A DNA stretch of 64,000 nt from positions 93,272 through 157,271 of the forward strand of contig DF239860.1 in assembly GCA_000507305.1 (NCBI GenBank), given 5' to 3'. This DNA comes from Breviolum minutum Mf 1.05b.01. Its lineage: Eukaryota; Sar; Dinophyceae; Suessiales; Symbiodiniaceae. Each line of letters starts with the position of its first letter. The first letter of the stretch is position 1. The notes beneath the pieces were generated by a model, which was given only the letters and a program-made list of their open reading frames with translations, was not told where the DNA came from and made no database searches. This document shows, piece by piece, positions 48,120-57,439 of this stretch. Made by a program: the position numbers and the translations under genes.

Positions 48120-48302
48120 CTGTAAAAGATGAAACACCGAAGTGACAAAATTTCGTCAGAAAAAAAAATCCGAACAAGAAAAAAAGTTGTTCATTGCTCC
48201 ATGACAGAAAATGAACTTTGCATCCACTCATGGCATAAAAGCTGCAGATCGATCCATTTCTGTCCACGGGTTCGCTTCTGCGTAAATTTGCAAGGACCAC
48301 AG

Positions 48303-50401
48303 TCACACAAAGCATGCCAACAAATTTTGAGTTGTGGCAGTGGCAGCAGTGGTGCCCGAATTGGTGAAACATACATAGCGGCTGCTTAGCTTACGACTGA
48401 TTTTTGGCGCCTTCCATGGCTCAATTCTTGCACATTTTGCGGCTGAGCCAATGGATGCACCGGCAAGAGGGAGGATAGACACAAGGTCGAAGCTTGAGTT
48501 GAATGATTTGCGTAAATTTTCGAATCCAGGAAATAGAACAACACCTTCTTTGCCACCCTCGACTTGAACAACCACCACGCCTGGCCAATTTTCGAAGAAG
48601 CAAAGATGAGTACATTTCATACATGAGGTAGATGTATATGTTGTATCCTCTTCTGCCTTGTCCAACCTGCACAATAGGTAGCTGATACTGAGAATGTTGA
48701 GTGACATCCAATGTCACAAATTCAATGGCCGGCCAAACTACTTCCTGCAGTGAGACCACAGTGAGACTGTGTAGTGCACGCCCTGTGCAGTCTTCAACGC
48801 ATGGCAAACGCAAGCTGATGAACATGAAAAACAGAAGAAAAAGAACCATCAAACGAAGTGAAAAACCATAAAACCATGAGAAATGATCCCACAAAAATGC
48901 TAAGTCTTCTAGCCAAGCAAATTTTGACGCTTGCCCAGGCAGGTCTCACTGTCATGCTCCTTTGACTGCTTCCTCAAGTTTGGCCTTTCAGAAGAGTTGT
49001 CAGTTTTGCTCATCTTTTTTGTATCCAAATCAGCAACTTCAGAGATCCCCCAGCCTTATCGGCTTTCAGTTTCTCTACTTCTGTCCTCACAGTAAAGGCA
49101 ATTGTCACGCCAAGAAGAAAACAGCTTTGGAGGAAGACAGTTCAAGTCACCAGAATCAAAAGAACCAGTTACCCTAAGAACCAGTTACCCTCCCTAAAAC
49201 TAACATAGCCCCTGAAAATAGGCTTTCCAAAAAAGGAAAGCAGTCTCCCCGACCACCAATTTTCAGAGGCTATGTTGGTTTCAGGGAGGATACGTGTCAC
49301 TTACATCCGACGTTGCAAGACATATCATCCGGCCTAAGCTTTGCCAATTCAGCTTCATCCACTGGCTTCCCAAATTCTCCACGATCAAACTTATCTTGCT
49401 CCAGGAGCCACTGGCAACAGGGCACTGATCATACAAAGTGGGCCCCTACTAGTCGTAAGTGGGGTGTATGAACGCTGTATATAACTCCATGTATGACTAG
49501 TAGAGGCCCACTTTGTAGGGGCTCAGCAATTCATGACGGATCCACGTAGGACTGGTGTACTTACCTACATGTGGTTGTAGGATCCATTGCCCATATGATT
49601 AGATGGATTTGCATGGTAAATGTAGGTAAATATACCAGTCCCATGGATCCTACGGGTTGTGCGAAGTACTCCCATGACTGCTATGAGATGACTCCATGTG
49701 GAAGTTTCCGGCGTTTGCAGCAAGTCGTTGTCTGAAAAGATTTGCAATATCAAAGTGTCATCTCATAGCGCCCCATTTCGTCAGCCTTCATCATGAACTC
49801 AGCTGGGTCATCTGGAGTTTTGATGAGAACCGCCGTAACCAGGGCCTCACAGTAGAAATCAATTTACTTGATGTAGTCTGGAAATCGAAAATGAATAGGG
49901 GAGCAAAAGCCATACAGTGAACTTACCCGACCTCCATGATTGGGTTCATCTTTTCCTGCGGGGGCAAACATCGAAACAATCTGAAACAGGTGCTCTGGGG
50001 GGCTGTACAACTTCTGAAGTATCAAGTATCCTTCCTTTTTAGCTTCATAAGAGCAAGCCAACTAGAAAGATATCACCTTCTTGGAGCACGGCTCCATTTC
50101 GCACGGCAGGCTGCTTTTAGCAGGCCACCATGCTGTCTTTAGCCACAAGGGCCAAAAAGACTTGCCGCCAAGGCACACTTCACACTTGGTGCCAAACTTT
50201 GGTTGACTTTGGTTTACTTTCCAAAGTCAACTCGGCAAGCGAATTCAATTTCTGGATAGCGGTCTGCAAATTCATTTCTTTACAACTTTTGCATTCATCG
50301 CCGTATCGATCGAATTCGACACTTTCGCAGTCGTTTTCAAATTCATGATCGGTTTCAAGTCGCAGCCTTCGAGTTGTTCGGGAAGAAAAGTATGGGTTCA
50401 T
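48303..50401 (-). CDS. Unidentified multi-exon gene
   Basis: Probable N-terminus at 50401: exon 50218..50401 (MNPYFSSRTTRRLRLETD, then EFDRYGDECKSCKEMNLQ; GTAAAC donor). Exon 49927..50061 (AKKEGYLILQKLYSPPEHLF, GTAAGT donor). Exon about 49775-49845 (LVTAVLIKTPDDPAEFMMKA). Exon ending at 49512 (TWIRHELLSPYK), which joins in phase 0 to 49305..49410 (WLLEQDKFDRGEFGKPVDEA, GTAAGT donor). Then about 49050-49095, about 48672-48800 (LHSLTVVSLQEVVWPAIEF) and about 48380-48612 (GKEGVVLFPGFENLRKSF) with a stop near 48303 or earlier. I do not recognise a domain; one hydrophobic stretch (LVSILPLAGASIG) occurs late. Exons between 50218 and 50061 are uncertain. Introns carry elements of families 3 and 5. 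Confidence 0.55.
49191..49288. repeat. Inverted-repeat insert, family 3 (AAACTAACATAGCC)
   Basis: TCCCTAAAACTAACATAGCC then CCTGAAAATAGG on the left; CCAATTTTCAGAGGC then TATGTTGGTTTCAGGGA on the right: arms of about 30 nt. It lies in the intron after exon 49305..49410. Confidence 0.85.
49411..49511 (-). repeat. Introner-like element, family 5, forming a whole intron
   Basis: A 101-bp intron fixed by frame: ..AGC CCC TAC AAA joins TGG CTC CTG GAG. On the minus strand it begins GTGGGCCTCTACTAGTCATA and its inverted partner TACGACTAGTAGGGGCCCAC lies 20-40 nt before the AG. The donor context AAA|GTGGGC equals that of 58935..59075. Confidence 0.85.
49558..49662. repeat. Inverted-repeat element related to 13950..14055
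   Basis: ACTTACCTACATGTGGTTGT then AGGATCC on the left; ACCAGTCCCATGGATCCTAC on the right, with TAAATGTAGGTAAATA inside. It lies in an intron of the gene at 48.3-50.4 kb. Confidence 0.6.
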
Positions 50402-50808
50402 TGTCGAATCTCAATGTATGGTTACCTTTATATTTGCTATATCCTTCCAAGCACTTGAGCTTCATCTGGACAAAAACTAGTTGCTAGTTGCTGGTTGCTC
50501 ATTCTACTTGTGGCCATGCCCCAGGATCAGTTGGGCGAACAGCACCTCAGCAGCTGCATGTTTCGGATCATGAGTCAACGTCAACCTCCCCCTAACGTAC
50601 ACCCCCCCAAAAAAAACAAGGGTTTCATATACGGCCTTATTCAGGGAAACCAATCCTCAAAAAGCCCTTGATAAACCTGTATTTCTGGGGGGGCGGTTGA
50701 TTTGACTGGCAATTATCAGATTCAAAAAAAAACTCCCCCTTTCAGAAGCCTCCAAAGTGCTTCAATCTGAGGTCAAAGCCGGAGAATTCAAATGGCACAT
50801 GTTGTGGC
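50402..50808. other. Intergenic stretch with a diverged family 8 element
   Basis: It holds CCCCCCCAAAAAAAACAAGG at 50605 and TGTATTTCTGGGGGGGCGG at 50678, an inverted pair with GGCCTTATTCAGGGAAACC inside. No gene seen. Confidence 0.5.
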
Positions 50809-51099
50809 CTAAGTTTTTGGTGATAAAATTTGGTCGTCTTTGTTTGGCATCAAGGAATCTAGAGATGCGGGTGGAAAAACCACTGATACCCGATGTGTTT
50901 CAACCTTTAAAAAAACACAAGCGCAGAAAAATGTCCTTCGTTGTGACAGAAATTTCCTTCTAAGCATCCCACATTGGATTGCCGCCTGCATCTGACCACT
51001 CCTTTGACAATCAGGTGGTTCCGTGCCGAGTACACCCCCTTTTCGATTTGCAAGGTGTGTCTCAGAAAACCTCGAAACAGCATCCAAGATAATGTACAA
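50809..51099 (-). CDS. Unidentified exon(s), possible gene end
   Basis: A 96-residue open frame (ETHLANRKGGVLGTEPPDCQ, later VVFPPASLDSLMPNKDD) ending at TAG. A plus-strand frame over 50757..50963 is also open. Without recognisable homology the call is weak; the minus reading is preferred because every identifiable gene here is on that strand. Confidence 0.3.
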   Translation of the reverse strand: MYIILDAVSRFSETHLANRKGGVLGTEPPDCQRSGQMQAAIQCGMLRRKFLSQRRTFFCACVFLKVETHRVSVVFPPASLDSLMPNKDDQILSPKT

Positions 51100-53110
51100 A
51101 CAACAGATATAGACTATGATATAGACATGATAGAGATATTCAAGACATATACTTCTATTCTATACCACCAGTGGGGGGGAAGTTTCTTGAGGATAAGGAC
51201 CTAAAAGAGCCCAAAACAATGGACCTAATTCTAGGTGGTGTGCAAACAATGCACCAACAGAAATGAATGTAGCAACAATTTGCAATGAAGTAGTTGGGTG
51301 GAAAGTGTAATAAGGTATAATGAAGTAGTTGGTGGACATAGAATAGCAATAGAACCAAATTTAAGTTTAGAAAAAATATAAACTGGCAAATGATCTCAAA
51401 TTGACATATCTAGGCGATCATGAATATACCTGCAGAATCACAAACGATCAAATCTAAACTTCGAATGTCTAAGAGAAGTCAGTATATCACTGACCGCCGT
51501 TTCAATTTCTTTTCTGTCAGGTTCAAATGTCTATGCACCAAATGCTGAAAATAAGAATATCAGATTTATTCATCAAGGGATGATAATGCAAAGGTGGACT
51601 TGTCATCCGTCAGAATGCTTGCTGTTCAAAACACTGACACTGAAACAAATTGCTGCTTGCATGCCAAGGGAAAAAGGGTTTCAATTTGAAGGTCCACCAT
51701 ATGAAGGCTTTACACAACTTAAAGACACCAGAAAGAAAAAAACGTATGGCAAGATGTAGAGGTGGAAATCTAAATTGGCATGATTTACGAACAGCACGGG
51801 CGCTGTCACCAACAACTTCTTCGGAACAAGCCAACATTAAGGAGGAGTATTAAATCAAGAATTGACGTTGTATTGATAGAAATTATACGAAAACAATGGA
51901 AACATATCTAAAGAAAAACTACATTCTTACTTGCTAGTAGATATGTACCATGTTCAAATTGAGATATGGTTGTATCACTGTTCCGGATACTCTTTTAATT
52001 ATCACAGGAAAGAGTAGGAAGAAAAAGGAATCATTCACAATATAGCTATTCAACATATGTGCACGGGTCAAAAGTCGCTAATATGGGGGAATGGTCATCC
52101 TACCTTCAATAGAAAATCCTTATAATGGATATATAAACCCCTACTATAGGGTTGATGACTATCCCTTGGATCTACCCCTCACCCAGTCATGGTCACAACC
52201 ATGGTTATTACTTTTTGGTGACAAATCCCTATAAATCTTCATTTGCCACAGTTAATGGGTGGGAGGTAGATCCAAGATATGATGTAGATATAAATCATAA
52301 AAGTGAAGTAGATCCAAGATATGATGTAGGAAAATGTACTTAAGAAATGGCCTTATATGAAGTTCTCTAGAAGAGGAGTATAGATGGAAATGACTATTCA
52401 ATGCTCAAAAACTTATTTGGCAACAAAAATAAGCTGAATTTGAAGGACTTAGAGTGCGCCTGCCTTGCAGCAAAGGAAGTAGAAAAAAAGATAAACTATA
52501 TTGATACTAAAATATGAATAAAATAAACAGCAACAAGCAAAAAGAGGACATCACCTGCTGAAAAGGACAGATTACGCCAACGAGCAACAGATTGCAGTAA
52601 AGCACACTGGGAAGAGTTTCATTGAAACGGAATACCTCCTGTCTAATCGATTCTGACAATACTATTTCAATATCAATCCTTAAGTAGCTTGCTCTTCTAA
52701 TTCCTTATCATGTTTTTTTGTTCCGGTAACCATAAATCAACCATAAAAATTGTGAAAATCATGTGCCCACAGCAGTTGAAATGCATCCGGACCCGTCCTT
52801 TAGGAAGAAAACTACTGAAAATAGATGTAGTGGGCAAGTGACAAAATCAAATTGGACTTTCTGGCTCGCATGCAGGAATCTGTTGTTTAGGGGGTAAGGG
52901 ACAGACTGGGGACCCGGATCAATATAATGCACACATATATATATATATGCATACATACATATAAAATTATGTACATTCTATAAGATGTAATTTTTATTCT
53001 ATCATATCATATCTATGTATGATGTACATTCGAAAACTAGAAATCATCGCCAATTCGAATCACAGCGCAGGCCTTGTTTCGCACAGGTCGCATGGCATTG
53101 CGCCTGTTTT
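51100..53110. other. AT-rich gene-poor island
   Basis: About 2 kb distinctly richer in A+T than the rest, with no exon-like sequence on the minus strand. A 21-nt unit (GTAGATCCAAGATATGATGT) is repeated at 52265 and 52307. Plus-strand frames (for example LNLKDLECACLAAKEVEKK near 52440) are short and broken. TA-rich simple repeats lie at 52935-52975. Confidence 0.55.
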
Positions 53111-53111
53111 C

Positions 53112-53275
53112 GGGGAATCTAAGGCGTCCCCCCAAGGCCACCCCCCCCTCAGGAAATAGCCAGCCCGCAGGAAGTGAAGGGACAACAGTAATTTAAAAGC
53201 CGTCATACGGGCCAACTAATTTGCTGGGGGAAACGTGGCATTGAGGTGGGGTGTTTGCCCCTTAGATGATAAAAC
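53112..53275. repeat. Inverted-repeat element, family 8
   Basis: GGGGAATCTAAGGCGTCCCC then CCAAGGCCACC on the left; GTGGCATTGAGGTGGGGTG then TTTGCCCCTTAGAT on the right; an inner pair CAGGAAATAGCC is also present. Confidence 0.65.
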
Positions 53276-53760
53276 TCAAGAAATCCACGACAAAAAGTGA
53301 AGCAAAACAACGAGTTTCCACACCATGGCGAAGCCGAACCAGGTGACTTGCTCGGGCTATTTCCCTTAGACAAAAACAACTGAGCAACGTCAAAAAAAAT
53401 CCTGACATGACATCCCATGATGCCGGTTGGTTCATGAAGGGATGCTTATCATGATTTTTTGTAATCCCTGTATATATATATATATAACTGGCAAGTATAA
53501 ACCCCTCTAAAAAGCCGCCAAATAACCAGTGTCAACCGGTTGACCTGCTCAGCGAGTCCGAGCAAAAACACACCCATTCACTCCATTGAAACTTAAGGAT
53601 TTGACCCTGTTCCAAGGCCGAGCTCTTTCTGCTGCAGAAGGTATTGGCAATAGAAGCCGTCCCTGGATCAAAAGAAACATGGGAGGCCTTGTTAAACGTC
53701 GCTTGTTTTGTATTTGTTTGTTGTGTGTTTTGTTCGTTGTAAGTCACATGTACATAACTA
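53276..53760. other. Weak exon candidates, strand undecided
   Basis: Minus-strand stretches at about 53290-53385 (SKGNSPSKSPGSASPWCG) and 53580-53700 (HVSFDPGTASIANTFCSR) compete with a 73-residue plus-strand frame at 53586..53807 that has a hydrophobic tail. Not decided. Confidence 0.3.
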
Positions 53761-53980
53761 CATTTGTGTGGTTGTTTGGTTGTTTATTATTATTTTGGCC
53801 GCTTTGACTTTGTCTGAAGACTTTGTTTTTGTCACCACATCTCAAGAATGGCCTGTGTCTTTCGGTTTGGAGAAGAGCGTTGGGAAGGAGCCTTGAAGAA
53901 CAAAGGGTCACGTGGACAAGAATCCTTTGACATTTATCTATTTGCGCATGAATGTCAAACAAGTACAGTATCCGACACTA

Positions 53981-54066
53981 CTCGTACTTGGTGATTTCAA
54001 CCAATTTGAAAAATATGCTCGTCAAATTGAATCATCTCTCCCCAAAAAGGAGTGAAAAATACACAC
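53981..54066 (-). repeat. Introner-like element, family 1, copy c, forming an intron
   Basis: On the minus strand the exon ..ACTATCCTCG is followed by GTGTGTATTTTTCACTCC, then the family 1 core (TTTTTGGGGAGAG, TTGACGAGCATATTTTTCAA, ATTGGTTGAAATCACCAAG) and ends TACGAG. 86 bp. Confidence 0.65.
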
Positions 54067-56258
54067 CGAGGATAGTTGCAAATTCTTCCATCTCATGCTG
54101 CCAGCTTGCTCTCGATGATGGCCGCGAGGGGAACAGCTGGTTAGGTGAGGGCTGCACTACATCCTGCACACAAAATAAAGACATGTCTGGAATGTGTCTC
54201 AAACTTGGACACGGAAGACTTGTTGATTAGCAAGAAATCTCTGATGATAGATTTAATTGAGACCAAAGAGGGGACAAAAGCGAGGTGCAGTGACCACAAG
54301 GGCAACCACAACCACAACAACAACGACATGCGTTATATTTCCCAAACCTCATCGCAAAGACCCAGGAAAATTGCCCAAAAGTTGACCAAATGATAAAGGA
54401 AAAGTAGGAACTTCAGCAAAGATTTTTCCAAAAATGATTGATCTCATTTTCGTTAAAGTGTCCAAAACTTTCCAAATTTTGGTATGGAAAACACTACTGA
54501 TTAAGGAAGTCTGAGGGGCCAAAACCCCCCCAATGCCACGTTTTCCCTCAAGGAAATAAGGCCTTATTAAGGGATTATTAACCACCAGCTGATCATGGGG
54601 GACCATTAGATTCCCATGAAATGAGCCTGTGACAAGTCTGCCAGCTCGCTACCAGCACTCTGGACATGCCTTGCATTTCAAAATGAAACCCGGGAAACAA
54701 CCTGTTTCGATATCTAAAACCTGCACACAAAAAATATTGACATATATGATATATATGAATGATATATATATATATATACAATCTACGTATATCATATCTA
54801 ATATGCATGGGCTATGTTTTCCAAAACATCATCTCCAAAAATGAAGTGGTTTCAAAAGTTCCACCAATTTCACCCTCGCCTTGTTGGACTATTTGTATGG
54901 CTGGAAGTACTTCGAACTGCTGCAAAGGCTGCAGCAGCTGCGTTCACAATACTAGGGCTTCCTGGTTCAGCCTCAGGAATGTCATCAGCAGCCAATGGAA
55001 CAAGGATTGATTTTAAAAGAATCAGTGCAAATAAATATCTACCTACCTGACTATTGCAGGCTGCAGGACAAAAACGAAAACGTTGTTTTGACGATAATGA
55101 ATAATGAATTGTTAATTTGGATCAAAATGGATGATTTGAAGAAGTTCGTGCCCCAAATGACAAGCAATAATCTTTAAAGCTATGAAACACCAAAAAAGTG
55201 TGGTTTAGGTGCCGCACATCTCTCCAGCTGGATGGTGCTGTAGGAATCACATCTTCCTGTCATGTCAGAATCATCTGAGGTTTCTGTAAGCAGTGCAGAC
55301 CATCTTTATCATGGCTTCGCTTTTTGCTTCCCTCCCTGTTCTCAATTCTCCTTCTCCTTCTGCCTTTTTACACTTCCTCTTATTTTTCGCTTTCTTCTTT
55401 TTCTTCTTCTGGTTTCTCATTACACAGTTGTTGCGTTATCAAAGCGAAAAACACAAGGCCTCAGCAATCTCTTCACTTTCACTGAACTCACGCTCTGCCT
55501 TCACCAAAAAGCCGACAAAACTCACAAAACTTGGCCGACTTTTTGTCTTCTCACTTCGGAAAGCTAAGATTCCTGGCATTTGGTCCGATGGTTGACTCCT
55601 GGCGGAAAAAAAAAAAAACTCAACACAAACTGGGCCTCGTCAGCAGTTAATGGGGTGAAATAACCCCTATAAACAGCCTGAAAAAAATCGTACAAAACTC
55701 GGGTGTAACTGGGCCTTACCACCCTACTTCTGACGGGGCCCACTTTGAATCGCTACCTTTTTTCTTCAAATCTTCGGCCTCACGCCATGGAGATGCAGGA
55801 CTTGCAGCACTCGCCAAGCTCTGCGGCAGTTTCTTGGGAGATCTTCTAACACTCGCCACCTGGACCAGATGGGGTGCCAATGAAAGCCCCTAAGGTATGA
55901 TGAATTGACACCCTGTAGCGGAACCATGTAATCCACAGTTTGGAAGGTCCAGGTACCATGTCTTTTTGGCTGTCAGGTTGGTTGGTTAATTTTACGAGGA
56001 AACAAAGTTATGATGATTTTTTGGTGTGTCTGAAAAAATGGAGCAACTTTCCCAGAAAAAAGATTTCGATTTTTTTGACGGGAAAAGTTGGAAACTGCGT
56101 TGTGCTCTTTCACCACACATGTTTTTTTTGGTTGGGAAAGGTCAGTCATGCACTTGCGCCTGAGTTTGTAAGGCTTCATTTTGCTTGCGAAGCTCCAAAT
56201 TCTCCGAGAGGAGCTCATCATGGGCTGTGATCAAAGTTGGAAGATCTATCCTGGACAT
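54067..56258 (-). CDS. Unidentified gene with N-terminal coiled coil, multi-exon
   Basis: First exon 56154..56258: 35 codons from a possible start ATG (MSRIDLPTLITAHDELLSEN, LELRKQNEALQTQAQ), a clear heptad coiled-coil pattern; the frame is open upstream, so an earlier start is possible. Exon 55757..55859 (VRRSPKKLPQSLASAASPAS, GTAGCG donor) joins in phase 1 to the exon beginning 55572 (ILAFRSEKTKSRPSFVSFV). Then a Lys-rich stretch near 55290-55420, about 54885-55005 (LAADDIPEAEPGSPSIVNAA), about 54640-54710, about 54200-54290 (IIRDFLLINKSSVSKFETHS), and 54067..54164 (VVQPSPNQLFPSRPSSRASW) ending at a GT donor. The 3' end is not found. Composition suggests a soluble, partly disordered scaffold; function unknown. 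Confidence 0.5.
54505..54614. repeat. Inverted-repeat element, family 8
   Basis: GGAAGTCTGAGGGGCC then CCCCCCAATGCCACG on the left, ATCATGGGGGACCATTAGATTCC on the right, with GGCCTTATTAAGGG inside. Confidence 0.6.
55612..55750 (-). repeat. Introner-like element, family 5, inside an intron
   Basis: ACACAAACTGGGCCTCGTCAGC on the left and TTCTGACGGGGCCCACTTTGAA on the right, with ATGGGGTGAAATAACCCC and GGGTGTAACTGGGCC words inside. It fills most of the 184-bp intron 55573..55756, which is fixed by frame. Confidence 0.75.
55861..55950. repeat. Inverted-repeat element, family 2, diverged copy c
   Basis: GGGGTGCCAATGAAAGCCCCTAAGG and GGAACCATG..TTTGGAAGGTCC correspond to the family 2 order, with mismatches. 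Its edge TGGTCCAG is the acceptor used before exon 55757..55859. Confidence 0.55.
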
Positions 56259-56280
56259 CAAGTCATGGAGATGAATCCAT

Positions 56281-56382
56281 TGGTAAACATAACAGTAAGC
56301 AATGGGAGATTCACTATGTTGATGGTATATTTACCAGGAAAAAAAACGGAAATTTCCATTGCTTACTGTTAGTTTACCGGAG
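56281..56382. repeat. Inverted-repeat insert (GGTAAAC..AACAGTAAGCAATGG)
   Basis: TGGTAAACATAACAGTAAGC then AATGG on the left; CCATTGCTTACTGTTAGTTTACC on the right, arms of about 24 nt with an inner TTTACC pair. Next to the possible start exon at 56154..56258. Confidence 0.85.
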
Positions 56383-56399
56383 TTGAGAGTGGCAAAGAC

Positions 56400-57340
56400 A
56401 AAACATAAAAGTTGAGAAATTGAAAATCTTTCTCGCCTGCATCCAGAGTGAGCACGTAGCAAGAAACTCTCAAGCCTTAAGGGCGGGGTTTTGGATCAGC
56501 GTCGAGGAGTGGTTCTCAGGATTTGCGTATACATTGGGCACTGCCTAAACACGATCATGAAGGACAAATTGGGTTCTCGTCATATAAATGCATAGATTAC
56601 TTATATATTATAATTATATACCCTTACAGGCTTTTGGCAGGCCCAATATATACACATCTATGCAATATCAAGCCACGGTCCAGATGCTTCTCGATCGGCA
56701 GGAGGTTGTTCCCTTCCCAAAAGAGCTTCTAATCGAAGACTGCCTCAGCTTGCCCTATAGATTTCCAGCAACCAACTGTAATTTCACGGAAATTTCAGAG
56801 GCCCACCCCCCAATGCCATGTTTTCCCCCAACAAAAATAGGCCCTAACAAACCTTTTTTTTTGAAGGGATCTGGCGGTGGTTAACAAACCGTTCAGAAGG
56901 CCGGCCGGTTACCTGGAAAAAAAACGTGGCAATGTTGAGGGAGATTTTTGTGAGAATTTCAATCCTTTGAGGGGACTCCTACCTGGCACTAAAGAATCAT
57001 GAGGCCACCGCTTCCATGCAAAGTTCTTCCCTCCTGGCTCCACCAACCGGGAGCAAAAATTGTCTGCAGAAAAACTTGGCAGAAAACGGGCCCACCTCTT
57101 CATCTCCATCCTCCTCATCCTGATCACAGGCAGACCCGACTTGAGTGGAGTGACAAAAATCGTGTAGCGAAAAAAGCTACGGACAAACACCCGTGGTTTT
57201 CACAGTTTTCAAGCTACGTTTTCCCTGGCAAGCCATTGGGTGTGTGCGAGCCTCCACTCCTTGCAGTCGGACGCGGCGTGGCCTGAGTGCAATCATACAG
57301 GGACAAAAATTGCGGAATGGACTCCTGACCCTGTTGAAGC
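56400..57340 (-). CDS. Unidentified exon fragments
   Basis: Minus-strand candidates: about 57215-57335 (ESIPQFLSLYDCTQATPRPT, after a CAACAG acceptor), about 57000-57165 (two frames open; one acidic, DEEDGDEEVGPFS), about 56655-56760 (RQSSIRSSFGKGTTSCRS) and about 56470-56535 ending in TGA (NPENHSSTLIQNPALKA). These probably form the 3' part of the gene at 57.4-59.9 kb. A family 8-like repeat pair flanks 56788-56965. Confidence 0.4.
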
Positions 57341-57439
57341 AAAAATATTTTTTGGGGGGAATCTTCAATGATCCAATCCAAAAAAAACGTTTGAGATTAG
57401 AAGTTGCGGCTCAAAAAAGGTATCAACATCCAATCAAAA

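Noticed and set aside
51610..52500. Possible degraded retroelement in the AT-rich island
   Set aside because: Plus-strand frames are short and I could not find reverse-transcriptase or integrase motifs.
55293..55595. Plus-strand ORF with a hydrophobic Phe-rich run
   Set aside because: It is the complement of a Lys/Glu-rich minus-strand coding stretch that joins in phase to the upstream exon 55757..55859.
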